The notes: a model not told the origin generated them from the sequence alone. A stretch of DNA of 53,566 bases from Pseudomonas sp. S30 (GCF_016518545.1 NZ_JACVTO010000028.1:1-53566); one strand, 5' to 3'. Shown: positions 8,801 to 17,217, numbered from the stretch's first letter. Numbers and translations are program-made.

Positions 8801-10950
8801 CATTGGGTCTGCTCGGCAGCACCTTTGAAGGCATCGATGATCGTCTGTTCGTAGGCACCGGCAAGATCCAGCGTGCCTGACAACTGCGCGATCGCTGGCG
8901 GGTCGAGATGGCTTTGCAGATCGGCGGCGAGCGTCGCGTCGTCGAAGATCACCCTGGCATCGCTCAGGCGCTGGCTCAAGTCGTCGTCCAGGGCCCAGAG
9001 CAGAAATGTCTGCAACGGTATCTCGCTGCGTTCGGCACTGAACGTGATGGTCTGCTTGTAGGCCTGTCCGAAACCCGACTCAGGCAGGGGGACCTGTGTG
9101 ACGACGGTTCGATCGGCAATGTCCAGGCGGATATCCGATACGCGTGTCAATCCGTAGGTCTTGCCTAGATGCTCATGCAGGCGGCTACGGGCGAATCGTC
9201 CACGCTCGGGGAGATCTCTGGCTATCAGTGCGTCGCTGGCTCGCATGGCCTTGCGCAAGTCATCGAATGCCTTGGCGAGTCTCTCGCGCTGTGCATTGTC
9301 GAGGATGGCCAATGGGCTCAGTAACGTCTGCAAACGGTCCGTGCGGTTGCGTTCGGCCAGGCGCTCGAAGGCCTGCAGCCTGGCCGCATTGCCCGAGATG
9401 GCGATTTTCCAGCGCCATTGCGTGCCGATGGCGAGCGACGCCTCGCCCAGCAGGGCCAGTTGGGTTTGCGCCAAGTAGTCGAAGGCGTGGTTCAGGATGG
9501 GCACACGGCGTAGCTTCGGGCTGTCGCCTGGACGCGCCAGGTGTTCGATCAAGGCAGCGCCGTCCTGTGGCCACAGGGAGTCGATCAGTGCCTCGGGCCA
9601 GGCACCCTGCAGCGTGGCCAGTAACCGTTCGAACAGCTGTTCTTCGCTCTCGAAGCTGAGCAGGCCGCCGTCATGGCCGGGCTTGTACAGCAGGACGGTG
9701 GCGTCCCCAGGCTCGATGGCCTGTGCCGAGGCCGCCTGCACCATCAGCAGCCCGGTCAGCTTCCAGGTCCGGCCTGGTACGCCAACGGCCAGGGCGCTGG
9801 CCACCACGCCGCGCTGCAGGCTGGGCTCGGGCCTGTCCACCAGCGTGCGAACCCAGTGCAGATGTGGCGCCGGCAGATCGCCGAGCAGGTGCTGGAACTC
9901 GGCTTCCTGCAGCAGGTTATCGGCCAGATACGTGCTCAGGTGCTCGAAGCGACTCGACTCCCCCTGCAGTTCACTCCAACTCTGAGCCGTGAACGGTTCC
10001 GGCATCGCCGCCAGCATGGCCTGCAAGGCCGCATCCTGGGCGTCGAGCTTCGCCTGTTGCGCCCGCAGACGTTCCATGGCTGCCGATGCCGGGTCACCGT
10101 TGCCGCCCAGATAAGCGTTCAACAACTGCTCCTGGCGGTCGATGCGTCGCCGGCACCAGCCCAGAGGCAAGCGTGAGTCGAGCGCGTCGAAGTGAATCTC
10201 TTCCTCGGCCAGTTGCTCATCCATCTCCACCAGCGCAGCCAACCGCTCGCTCAGGGCCGACGGTAGCTGCCACTGCACTCTGGGCTGGGCTGTGTCCGGG
10301 GTCGGCAGCAGACTGCGCAGCAAGGTCTCGATTCCATCACCGGTCAGCGGCTGGACCTGGACCCGAGCGCTGTCTGCCTCGAGCTCGATGCCCGGCACCG
10401 AGGGCCAGAGCGTCCTGCGCCGTGCAAGGGCCCAGTGTTGCAGCGTGGGCAGGTCGCCGAATGCGCGGATGGCCACGGCGTCCTGCGGCCAGTACAGCAG
10501 CCAGCTTTCGCCTGCTTCGGCAGGCACGACCAGAAGCACTGCCTGGCTGGTCACCCCAGGCTGTTCGGGCGCTTGCCATCGCAGCCGGGCGTAGCGGCCA
10601 GTGGGCTCCAGCTCGACGCTGTCGTAGGTCCGGGCGTCGACTTCACCGAGGCCGTAATGCAGCGAGACGCTGCTGGACCAGTGTCCATGCAACAGCTGCC
10701 TGGCATGGGCCAGGCGCGAGATGGCATGCCCCGGCATGCGCGCGTGCCAGAAGCCGGTGCCCGATACGGATGCCTGGTCGAACAGCGCCTGGAGATTTTC
10801 CCCGGCCTGGCGCCGGTCGGCCTCGGCCTGGATCAGCGCATTGCCTCGACCGGCTGGAAGACCGACCTGTGCAGGCGATGGGGCGGTGTGTACGGGGGCA
10901 TCGAGGTCGAGCCCGAGCAGGCTGGGTGACGCTGGAAGATCACTTGGCAT
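5806..10950 (-). CDS. Giant dermonecrotic-toxin-like protein (DUF6543 family)
   Basis: A 1714-residue protein that I recognise by overall texture as one of the large 'dermonecrotic toxin domain' (DUF6543) proteins found in many Pseudomonas genomes. No member's activity is known to me. There is no Sec signal peptide; the N-terminus is proline-rich and polar. A cysteine cluster CQEQCTGC is at 757-764. A hydrophobic stretch near 919-940 (YDYIKLALGFLPGVGALVAL), followed by more hydrophobic helices to about 985, could cross or insert into a membrane. The C-terminal third is long, charged and predicted helical, ending in a domain with WYAHFHFRKR. It lies 68 bases downstream of a TetR gene in the same direction. 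From memory, P. putida KT2440 has ssuF next to this TetR gene, so this looks like an accessory insertion. A secreted effector or toxin role is inference. No immunity gene is visible beside it. Confidence 0.75.
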   Translation of the reverse strand: MPSDLPASPSLLGLDLDAPVHTAPSPAQVGLPAGRGNALIQAEADRRQAGENLQALFDQASVSGTGFWHARMPGHAISRLAHARQLLHGHWSSSVSLHYGLGEVDARTYDSVELEPTGRYARLRWQAPEQPGVTSQAVLLVVPAEAGESWLLYWPQDAVAIRAFGDLPTLQHWALARRRTLWPSVPGIELEADSARVQVQPLTGDGIETLLRSLLPTPDTAQPRVQWQLPSALSERLAALVEMDEQLAEEEIHFDALDSRLPLGWCRRRIDRQEQLLNAYLGGNGDPASAAMERLRAQQAKLDAQDAALQAMLAAMPEPFTAQSWSELQGESSRFEHLSTYLADNLLQEAEFQHLLGDLPAPHLHWVRTLVDRPEPSLQRGVVASALAVGVPGRTWKLTGLLMVQAASAQAIEPGDATVLLYKPGHDGGLLSFESEEQLFERLLATLQGAWPEALIDSLWPQDGAALIEHLARPGDSPKLRRVPILNHAFDYLAQTQLALLGEASLAIGTQWRWKIAISGNAARLQAFERLAERNRTDRLQTLLSPLAILDNAQRERLAKAFDDLRKAMRASDALIARDLPERGRFARSRLHEHLGKTYGLTRVSDIRLDIADRTVVTQVPLPESGFGQAYKQTITFSAERSEIPLQTFLLWALDDDLSQRLSDARVIFDDATLAADLQSHLDPPAIAQLSGTLDLAGAYEQTIIDAFKGAAEQTQWQAQWRQEVLRAPYECALKILTLSHPRSLDARGQAVLERFCQEQCTGCNAPSVRHHDLDLRPGTALDGTSHRVALSGIFLVEPDNGPVLLLMPDAPNGKVVTQHDDRQAACRSLEFMALDAPMRDYLAALPIDGEYDKHRSYIDQALLEQFCGFIEVGIARSESVAEVQARLLMGRLVMEHRASSRSKADLYMEREAIRHGRVYDYIKLALGFLPGVGALVALYDGWHAANASVEAFLRNDPAEGIAHLNSVFLSLADAAFDLGTALLPGSVHTPAHARTLARQSQLAPRPPVLTRRTRPQPFAGYASQSPSGRWKDHPEVHGRGVYRHVESNADYILHQGQHYSVEWDPTYRTWRLSGNALRTYKQPIRLNAQGAWESHGRVSGHLVDNGLGGGGAYLGRLYQRGWENLRAYLGRPPALLSPEDLLLEIDQGRLSAQSRLIASQEALRTLVANQVPGSPLSDAVRHARNAYGDQLQDFVNLHEQGLERLRGIRALAGNPQRRLRDGLAYNIAHQHPALIRLRHMQLFAHYEDVLRVQASIEAGPVDLLAQMKALRAQQRLLTQALGQMERELHRAAALKNRLQGANLTTYTLNLDALDLPLDPNSYRVVRLSIEAANVLQLPSALSGDLLLALRQVNRELTPLRSQLFSHQDLASAGLSRAQEHRFLLQVRARYQRFDSFLLSWQDDFPEFVTAQSTRPLRQELARLIEEVEQALAASAPVRRPPAVRHGPQRPRLFETVDQQLLIGREVSVDGEPRMVVSSGLPQEPGAMFTRSMDNRWQASTSAPAAPSGTLSSLLISAGKRLDEVPRQRANLQRYQQMNMAPASLQDLADGYATTLEDLARSVLREGADTLSPVQRALVQQVQRAASDLRLLGKRLRIDQIKALSEPTAAHLEYLHGEDQVRIRWSRVLEPAKNKHGQPSEYLEEYRIDDAGTGQALWYAHFHFRKRPASGFTRLEAGHLKLASQRNQRADAWRGVIDERQATALFGGLRPAVD

Positions 10951-10969
10951 TGGCAGTGTCCCGGTCGGT

Positions 10970-10989
10970 TGAGGGTCGCAAGGCCCTCA
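10970..10989 (-). other. Small hairpin between tetR and the DUF6543-like gene
   Basis: A six-pair stem (TGAGGG/CCCTCA) with an eight-base loop lies in the 68-base gap between the TetR stop and the start of the large gene. No T-run follows, so it may weaken rather than stop read-through. No clear promoter is visible in this gap. Confidence 0.35.
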
Positions 10990-11018
10990 TTACAGCGCCG
11001 GTTCGACTGCCAGCTGCG

Positions 11019-11669
11019 TTACATAGTGTTACTCACAGGGCATGATCGCCTGGCCAGGTAGGGCGGCAGATAGGCGCCCAGGTACGCCTCGCAGACCCGC
11101 ATGGCTTCTTCGGCCAGGCGCTCGGTGATGGTGCCGTGCTGCTGGATGGAGTGCGCATAGACCCGGTCGGTGATGGCCATGGCCAGGGCGAAGACATCGA
11201 TCTCGGTCGGCAGCTGCGGAAGATGGAAATACCGATCGAACAGCGCCTGCATGCGCTTGCCCAGTTGCAGGTCGTGGTGACGATCCGCCTGGGCCACGTC
11301 GCTGAGGCCGTGCTGGGCGAGAATCAGCTGTCTGGCAGCGGCATCCTCGTTGTACAGGGCGATCATGCGCTGCTCGATCAGCCGCGAAAGCGCCCTCCAC
11401 GAATCCAGCGCTTCAGGTGCCACGGGCGCCTGCAGGGCTTCACGAAAGGCACGGTGCACGTCTGCGGTGAGGGCTTCGAGCAGCGCCGGTACGCTGGCGA
11501 AGAAATGGTAGACCGACGACGGCGGAATCTGCGCCCGCTCGGCCACGCCATAGATGGACAGCGCGCCGACACCCTCTGCGGCCAGCAACTCGCGCGCAGC
11601 GGCCAGTATCGTGGCGATCCTGGCCTGGCTGCTGGCCCGCGGCTTGCGCGCGGCGGTGCCGCGGCTCAT
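11019..11669 (-). CDS. TetR-family transcriptional regulator
   Basis: A 216-residue regulator with the N-terminal TetR helix-turn-helix (about 12-58: ARIATILAAARELLAAEGV, then VAERAQIPPSSVYHFFAS). The C-terminal ligand and dimer domain is variable. The ligand is not recognisable. Its ATG shares one base with the gshA stop (TGATG at 11667-11671), so it is translated as the second gene of a gshA operon. It could act on gshA, on the large downstream gene, or elsewhere; the sequence does not say. Confidence 0.88.
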   Translation of the reverse strand: MSRGTAARKPRASSQARIATILAAARELLAAEGVGALSIYGVAERAQIPPSSVYHFFASVPALLEALTADVHRAFREALQAPVAPEALDSWRALSRLIEQRMIALYNEDAAARQLILAQHGLSDVAQADRHHDLQLGKRMQALFDRYFHLPQLPTEIDVFALAMAITDRVYAHSIQQHGTITERLAEEAMRVCEAYLGAYLPPYLARRSCPVSNTM

Positions 11670-13246
11670 CAGTTGCTGATGGCCAGGATACTGGCCTGGT
11701 AGGCACCGACGAACAGATCGAAATCCCCGACCTCCTGCTGTTCCAGGCGCGATTGCTCGGCCAGGGATTCGCGGGCCAGGGATTCGAAGGCCTGCTGTTG
11801 TTCGGCCGACAGCGGTTGCTGGCGAAACTGTTCGGCATGCAGCCGGCTCTGGCGCAGGGAGAAGTCGACGAACGACTCGTCGTGCTCGGTCATGCGTGCC
11901 AGCACCTGCGCAGAAGGCGTGAGTTCCGGATCGTCGACCTTGGCCTGCTGTTCGGCCAGCGCCTGGGCGTGATCGTCGCCGCCATTGGCGCGATCGAGCA
12001 GTTCAGCCAACTGGCCGATGCGCGCGAGCAGCTCGCTGGCCCAGGTCCTGAGCGGCACCGGCTCACCGTCACGCTGCAATTCCAGCCCTGGGCGCCGACC
12101 TTCCTTGACCACGCTGAGGAAGTTGCCCGAGCACTGGCCGCACTCGCTGTTGTCCAATTGAGGGCTGTCCTCCAGGGCGCAGAACAGCAGGAAGGCATCG
12201 AGAAAGCGCGCTTCGGTGAGGTCGATGCCCACCGGCAGGAACGGGTTGATGTCCAGGCAGCGCACCTCCACATACTGCACGCCACGCGCGGCGAGGGCCT
12301 GGATCGGACGCTCGCCGGTGTAGGTCACGCGCTTGGGGCGGATGTTGGAGTAGTACTCGTTCTCGATCTGCAGGATGTTGGTGTTCAACTGCACCCAGTC
12401 GCCATCGACGTGGGTGCCCACTTCGACGTAAGGCGGATAAGGCGTGCCGACGGCCTTGCGCAGGCTGTCGGTGTAGCTCTCCAGATTGTTGTAGCAAGGG
12501 GTCAGCCCGGCCTGGGCATTGCTCTGGTAGCCCAGGTCGCTCATGCGCAGGCTGGTGGCGTAGGGCAGGTAGAGGGTCTGGCCATCGAGCTCTTCGAGCT
12601 GGTGCGCCTGGCCACGCAGGAAGCCTTTGTCCAGGGCCGGCGAGGCACCGAACAGGTACATCAGCAACCAGCTGTAGCGGCGGAAATTGCGGATCAGAGC
12701 GATGTAGGCCGTCGACTGGAAATCGCGGTCGCTGTCCTGGCTGGCCTCGGCCTCACGCAGCAGCGGCCAGAGGGCCTCGGGCAGCGAGAAGTTGTAGTGG
12801 ATGCCGGCGATGCACTGCATGGTCCGGCCGTAGCGCAGGGCCAGGCCCTTGCGGTACACGTGCTTGAGCTTGCCGATGTTGGAGGTGCCGTACTCGGCGA
12901 TCGGGATGTCCTCCTCGGCCGGCAGGGTGCACGGCATCGACGGGCTCCACAGGAACTCGTCGCCCAGCTGGGTGTAGACGAAGCGGTGGATCTCTTCGAG
13001 GTTGTCGATCACCTGCGCCGGATCGGCCAGCGCCGGCGTGATGAACTCCAGCAGCGACTCGGAGTAATCGGTGGTGATCCGCTCGTTGGTCAGCGCCGAG
13101 CCCAGCGCCTGCGGATGGGGCGTCTGGGCCAGCCGACCCTCGGCGGTCACTCGCAGGCACTCGCGCTCGATGCCGTGCAGGCACTGCCCAAGCAGGGGAA
13201 GATGGTTGCCGAGCAAGCTCAGGCGGCGATTGAGGAGGTCGCTCAA
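11669..13246 (-). CDS. gshA: Glutamate-cysteine ligase GshA
   Basis: Catalyses the first and rate-limiting step of glutathione synthesis, joining the gamma-carboxyl of glutamate to cysteine with ATP. It is 525 residues, the usual size of the gammaproteobacterial type. Family stretches include LTNERITTDYSESLLEFITP, HYNFSLPEALW and VEVRCLDINPFLPVGID. I place the start at a TTG (13246): AAGGA lies seven bases upstream and the resulting N-terminus MSDLLNRRLSLLG matches family members. A GTG at 13261 is the alternative and would make the SD part of the coding sequence. The gene overlaps tetR by one base. Confidence 0.93.
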   Translation of the reverse strand: MSDLLNRRLSLLGNHLPLLGQCLHGIERECLRVTAEGRLAQTPHPQALGSALTNERITTDYSESLLEFITPALADPAQVIDNLEEIHRFVYTQLGDEFLWSPSMPCTLPAEEDIPIAEYGTSNIGKLKHVYRKGLALRYGRTMQCIAGIHYNFSLPEALWPLLREAEASQDSDRDFQSTAYIALIRNFRRYSWLLMYLFGASPALDKGFLRGQAHQLEELDGQTLYLPYATSLRMSDLGYQSNAQAGLTPCYNNLESYTDSLRKAVGTPYPPYVEVGTHVDGDWVQLNTNILQIENEYYSNIRPKRVTYTGERPIQALAARGVQYVEVRCLDINPFLPVGIDLTEARFLDAFLLFCALEDSPQLDNSECGQCSGNFLSVVKEGRRPGLELQRDGEPVPLRTWASELLARIGQLAELLDRANGGDDHAQALAEQQAKVDDPELTPSAQVLARMTEHDESFVDFSLRQSRLHAEQFRQQPLSAEQQQAFESLARESLAEQSRLEQQEVGDFDLFVGAYQASILAISN

Positions 13247-13430
13247 AGTGTATTCCTTCACGCGTCGGTCGCCCCGATATGGGGGTGGATATGACGGTCT
13301 ACAAGGGTAGTTTCAAAGGAACTGACGTTGTCGTCTGGTCTACGCGGTTCCGATGTGGCAACCGGAGCGTTTCAGGCCCCTTCGACGAACAGTCCGCCCC
13401 GACTATCATCGGGGGACGGATTCTCCGGCG

Positions 13431-13449
13431 AAAGGGGCCGTGCGGCCCC
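13431..13449 (-). terminator. Terminator of the tex-thioesterase operon
   Basis: Reading the minus strand, a six-pair stem GGGGCC/GGCCCC with a four-base loop is followed by TTT. It lies about 45 bases past the thioesterase stop and upstream of gshA on the same strand. The T-run is short, so termination may be partial. Confidence 0.55.
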
Positions 13450-13493
13450 ATGACTCGATATCCGCGAAAATACCGCAGTTACCACTTGGTGAG

Positions 13494-13880
13494 CTAGAGA
13501 ACCGCGAAGGTTCCCTGCGCCTTGGCCACGCGCTTGTCGCCCTGGACCACATCGGCCTCGACCACCAGGGTGCGCCTGCCGGCATGGATCACCTTGGCGA
13601 TGCACAGCACCTCGCCCTCGTCGACCGCGCGCAAGTAGTTGATCTTGCACTCGATGGTCACGCTCTGCTGGTCGAAACCATGGCTGGCCGAGCAGGCCAG
13701 GCCCATGGCGATGTCCACCAGGCTGAAGATCGCCCCACCGTGCAGTTTCTGGCCGCGATTGCGCAGCTGTGCGGTCAGCGTCAGCGCGACCTGCGCCACC
13801 CCCTCTTCCAGGTGCTGCAGGCGGCAGCCCAGCAGCTGACTGAAGGCGCTTTCGACGTAGGACTTGGGCACGTCCATCAT
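13494..13880 (-). CDS. PaaI-like hotdog-fold thioesterase
   Basis: A 128-residue hotdog-fold acyl-CoA thioesterase of the PaaI/YbgC-like type. The motif GQKLHGGAIFSLVDIAMGLA contains the HGG and the following Asp typical of this subfamily's active site. KINYLRAVDEGEVL and TLVVEADVV are the later strands. The substrate cannot be read from the sequence; phenylacetyl-CoA-type or medium-chain acyl-CoA esters are the family's usual ones. It overlaps the tex stop in ATGA, so it is translated right after tex. Two consecutive ATG codons (13880 and 13877) could each be the start. Confidence 0.88.
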   Translation of the reverse strand: MMDVPKSYVESAFSQLLGCRLQHLEEGVAQVALTLTAQLRNRGQKLHGGAIFSLVDIAMGLACSASHGFDQQSVTIECKINYLRAVDEGEVLCIAKVIHAGRRTLVVEADVVQGDKRVAKAQGTFAVL

Positions 13881-16201
13881 TTCTTCTTCAACTGCTTGGC
13901 GTTGGCGAACAGGGCAGCCATGGCGTTGTTGGCCGGCGCGGCGGTGGCCGTCTCACGCGCACGCGGCGCCTGCTGCGAGCGGTTACCGCCGTTGCCGCGC
14001 GCGCCGCCGCGGTTGCCTTCGACCTTCTCGCCGGGCGTGTCGCCCATGCGCATGGACAGGCCGACGCGCTTGCGCGGGATGTCCACTTCCATGACCTTGA
14101 CCTTGACCACGTCACCGGCCTTGACCGCTTCGCGCGGGTCCTTGACGAATTTTTCCGACAGCGCGGAAATGTGCACCAGACCGTCCTGGTGCACCCCGAT
14201 GTCGACGAAGGCACCGAAATTGGTGACGTTGGTCACCACGCCCTCGAGGATCATTCCGGGCTCCAGGTCCTTGAGGTCCTCGACCCCGTCCTGGAAGGTG
14301 GCGGTCTTGAATTCGGGGCGGGGGTCGCGACCGGGCTTGTCCAGTTCCTGGAGAATGTCGGTGACGGTCGGCAGGCCGAAGGTCTCGTCGGTGAAACGCT
14401 TGGGGTCCAGGCGCTTGAGGAAGCTGCTGTCGCCGATCAGCGAACGGATGTCGCGGTCGGTGCCAGCGGCGATGCGCTGCACCAGCGGGTAGGCCTCCGG
14501 GTGCACCGCCGAGGCGTCCAGCGGGTTGTCGCCGTTCATCACGCGCAGGAAGCCGGCGGCCTGCTCGAAGGTCTTCTCGCCCAGGCGGCTGACCTTTTTC
14601 AGCGCTGCGCGGGTGGCGAACGGTCCGTTGGCGTCGCGGTGGGCGACGATGTTCTGCGCCAGGGTGGCGTTCAGGCCCGAGATCCGCGTGAGCAGCGCCA
14701 CCGAGGCGGTGTTGACGTCCACGCCCACGGCGTTCACGCAGTCTTCGACCACCGCGTCCAGACCACGGGCCAGTTTCACCTGGGAGACATCGTGCTGGTA
14801 CTGGCCCACGCCAATGGACTTGGGATCGATCTTCACCAGTTCGGCCAGCGGATCCTGCAGGCGGCGGGCGATCGACACGGCGCCGCGGATCGACACGTCC
14901 AGGTCCGGGAATTCGCGGGCGGCCAGTTCCGAGGCCGAATACACCGAGGCGCCCGCTTCGGACACCATGACCTTGGTGATCTTCAGCGCCGGGTACTGCT
15001 TCACCAGTTCGGTCACCAGCTTGTCGCTTTCGCGGCTGGCGGTGCCGTTGCCGATGGCGATCAGCTCGACCGAGTGCTTGGCGCACAGCGCAGCCATGAT
15101 CGACAGGGTGCGGTCCCAGTCGTTCTTCGGCGCATGCGGGTACACGGTGGTGTGGTCCAGCAGCTTGCCGGTGGCATCGACCACGGCGATCTTGCAGCCG
15201 GTGCGCAGGCCCGGGTCGAAGCCCAGGGTCGCGCGCGGGCCGGCTGGCGCGGCCAGCAGCAGGTCGTGCAGGTTGTGGGCGAAGACGTTGATCGCCTCGC
15301 CTTCGGCAGCGTCGCGCAGTTCACCGAACAGGTCGGTTTCCAGGTGGGTGTACAGCTTGACCTTCCAGGTCCAGCGCACCACTTCGCCCAGCCACTTGTC
15401 GGCAGGACGGCCACGGTTGTCGATACCCACGTGCTGGCCGATCATCGACTCGCAGGGGTGCAGGCTGCCCGGCAACTCCTCGCCCACCTTCAGCGATGCG
15501 CTCAGCACCCCTTCGTTACGGCCGCGGAAGATCGCCAGGGCACGGTGCGACGGCGCCGTGCGCAGCAGTTCGTCATGGGCGAAGTAGTCGCGGAACTTCG
15601 CGCCTTCTTCTTCCTTGCCCGGCACCACGCGGGCGGTGAGCACCGCCTCGTGCTTGAGGAAGCCGCGCAGCTTGTCGAGCAGGGCCGCGTCCTCGGCGAA
15701 GCGCTCCATGAGGATGTACTTGGCGCCTTCGAGTGCGGCCTTGACGTCGGCCACGCCCTTGTCGGCGTCGACGAAACGCGCCGCCTCCGTCTCGGGGCTC
15801 AGCTGCGGGTCGGCGAACAGGCGGTCGGCGAGCTCGCCCAGGCCCGCTTCCAGGGCGATCTGGCCCTTGGTGCGGCGCTTCTGCTTGTAGGGCAGGTACA
15901 GGTCTTCCAGGCGGGTCTTGGTGTCGGCCAGCTGGATGTCGCGGGCCAGCGCCGGGGTCAGCTTGCCCTGCTCTTCGATGCTGGCAAGGATGCTGGCGCG
16001 GCGCTCGTCGAGTTCGCGCAGGTAACGCAGGCGTTCTTCCAGGTGACGTAGTTGGGTGTCGTCCAGGCTGCCGGTCACTTCCTTGCGGTAGCGGGCGATG
16101 AAGGGCACCGTCGAGCCTTCGTCCAGCAGGCCCACGGCCGCCTCCACCTGTTGCGGGCGTACCCCCAGTTCCTCGGCGATACGGCTGTTGATACTGTCCA
16201 T
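13877..16201 (-). CDS. tex: Transcription accessory RNA-binding protein Tex
   Basis: Tex is a nucleic-acid-binding protein tied to transcription elongation and related to eukaryotic Spt6. The 774-residue protein shows the standard order. There is an N-terminal helical region with STVPFIARYRKEVTG. A YqgF-like RNase H fold follows (about 325-420, LGFDPGLRTGCKIAVVD). A helix-hairpin-helix region comes next (about 490-570, DVNTASVALLTRISGLN), and an S1 domain lies near 640-720 (GVVTNVTNFGAFVDIGVHQD). The last 60 residues are Gly/Arg/Gln-rich with a lysine-rich end. I use ATG 16201, which gives the family start MDSINSRIAEELG; an upstream in-frame start at 16246 is unlikely. Confidence 0.95.
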   Translation of the reverse strand: MDSINSRIAEELGVRPQQVEAAVGLLDEGSTVPFIARYRKEVTGSLDDTQLRHLEERLRYLRELDERRASILASIEEQGKLTPALARDIQLADTKTRLEDLYLPYKQKRRTKGQIALEAGLGELADRLFADPQLSPETEAARFVDADKGVADVKAALEGAKYILMERFAEDAALLDKLRGFLKHEAVLTARVVPGKEEEGAKFRDYFAHDELLRTAPSHRALAIFRGRNEGVLSASLKVGEELPGSLHPCESMIGQHVGIDNRGRPADKWLGEVVRWTWKVKLYTHLETDLFGELRDAAEGEAINVFAHNLHDLLLAAPAGPRATLGFDPGLRTGCKIAVVDATGKLLDHTTVYPHAPKNDWDRTLSIMAALCAKHSVELIAIGNGTASRESDKLVTELVKQYPALKITKVMVSEAGASVYSASELAAREFPDLDVSIRGAVSIARRLQDPLAELVKIDPKSIGVGQYQHDVSQVKLARGLDAVVEDCVNAVGVDVNTASVALLTRISGLNATLAQNIVAHRDANGPFATRAALKKVSRLGEKTFEQAAGFLRVMNGDNPLDASAVHPEAYPLVQRIAAGTDRDIRSLIGDSSFLKRLDPKRFTDETFGLPTVTDILQELDKPGRDPRPEFKTATFQDGVEDLKDLEPGMILEGVVTNVTNFGAFVDIGVHQDGLVHISALSEKFVKDPREAVKAGDVVKVKVMEVDIPRKRVGLSMRMGDTPGEKVEGNRGGARGNGGNRSQQAPRARETATAAPANNAMAALFANAKQLKKK

Positions 16202-16275
16202 GAGAACCACCTGAAAAGAGTGAATGCAATGAGGCCGCGGCGGCATCTGGACCCGGCGGCGCTGGATGAAAGGCG

Positions 16276-16310
16276 CGCATTATACCGATCGAGTCCTGCT
16301 TGCGGTGATA
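16276..16310 (-). promoter_or_regulatory. Candidate sigma-70 promoter of tex
   Basis: On the minus strand a perfect TATAAT occurs at 16284-16279, about 80 bases ahead of the tex ATG, within the divergent tex/ompR region. No good TTGACA is found 16-18 bases further up, so the -35 element is weak or absent. The call rests on the -10 hexamer and position. Confidence 0.5.
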
Positions 16311-16428
16311 GCTCCAGGCCATGCCGGGCAGGGGGAACTGGCGCCGGAGGAAAAATCTGCTAACAATGCACCCGGTACGCGCCGCAGTGGCTAGGCCATA
16401 ATGCGCGGCGATCTCAGAGGAGTTATTG

Positions 16429-17169
16429 ATGACCAGCACCGCAAACCAGGCTGAAGGCGAAAAGATCCTCATCGTCGACGACGACCCAGGGCTGAGAAGC
16501 CTGCTGGAGCGGTTCTTCGTCAGCAGGGGGTTCAGACCCCGTGCAGTGCCGGACGCCGAGCAGATGGACCGCCTGCTGGCGCGCGAGGTCTTCAATCTGG
16601 TGGTGCTCGACCTCATGCTGCCGGGCGAGGATGGCCTGAGTGCCTGCCGCCGTCTGCGCGCCAGCAACAACCAGATCCCGATCATCATGCTCACGGCCAA
16701 GGGCGACGAACTCAATCGCATCAAGGGCCTCGAACTGGGCGCCGACGACTACCTGGCCAAGCCCTTCAACCCGGATGAACTGGTGGCGCGGGTCAAGGCC
16801 GTGCTGCGCCGGCAGGCGCCCAGCGTGCCGGGCGCCCCAGGCAGCGAGGACGAAATCGTCACCTTCGGCGACTACGCGTTGTCGTTGGCCACTCGCGAGC
16901 TCAAGCGTGGCGACGAAGTGCACATGCTCACCACCGGCGAGTTCGCCGTGCTCAAGGCACTGGTGATGCATGCCCGCGAGCCGCTGACGCGCGACAAGCT
17001 GATGAACCTGGCGCGTGGCCGTGAATGGGACGCCCTGGAGCGCTCCATCGACGTGCAGATCTCGCGCCTGCGACGCATGATCGAGCCCGATCCGTCGAAG
17101 CCGCGCTACATCCAGACGGTGTGGGGTGTCGGTTACGTGTTCGTGCCGGACGGAAATGCCGGTAAATGA
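16429..17169 (+). CDS. ompR: OmpR-type response regulator (AmgR-like)
   Basis: A 246-residue response regulator with a receiver domain (about 12-125) and an OmpR/PhoB winged-helix DNA-binding domain (about 145-240). The phospho-acceptor is Asp61 in NLVVLDLMLPG, with acidic residues in LIVDDDP and the switch lysine in YLAKPF. The DNA-binding end YIQTVWGVGYVFVPDG is typical of OmpR. It pairs with envZ downstream. The tex-ompR-envZ-rimK order matches the amgRS locus of P. aeruginosa, which controls envelope stress and aminoglycoside tolerance. The ATG at 16429 follows GAGGAG. Confidence 0.94.
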   Translation: MTSTANQAEGEKILIVDDDPGLRSLLERFFVSRGFRPRAVPDAEQMDRLLAREVFNLVVLDLMLPGEDGLSACRRLRASNNQIPIIMLTAKGDELNRIKGLELGADDYLAKPFNPDELVARVKAVLRRQAPSVPGAPGSEDEIVTFGDYALSLATRELKRGDEVHMLTTGEFAVLKALVMHAREPLTRDKLMNLARGREWDALERSIDVQISRLRRMIEPDPSKPRYIQTVWGVGYVFVPDGNAGK

Positions 17170-17187
17170 GCCTCGGCCCTGACGTGG

Positions 17188-17217
17188 CAGGGCGCCCCGC
17201 AACGGGCGCCCTGTTTT
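17188..17217 (+). terminator. Intrinsic terminator between ompR and envZ
   Basis: A perfect ten-pair stem (CAGGGCGCCC/GGGCGCCCTG) with a six-base loop is followed directly by TTTT. It lies in the 97-base gap between ompR and envZ. It looks like a real intrinsic terminator, perhaps partial, which would make the regulator more abundant than its kinase. Confidence 0.75.

Noticed and set aside
5806..10950. Frameshift or fusion of two genes within the giant reading frame
   Set aside because: The frame is open throughout with even codon use and no internal strong start plus ribosome-binding site that I could see, and its length suits the family.
13877..13880. Apparent overlap of tex and the thioesterase as an annotation error
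   Set aside because: The ATGA overlap is a normal coupling junction, repeated at many sites in this window.
14171..16051. Long plus-strand frame opposite tex
   Set aside because: Antisense shadow; tex domains fully explain the region.
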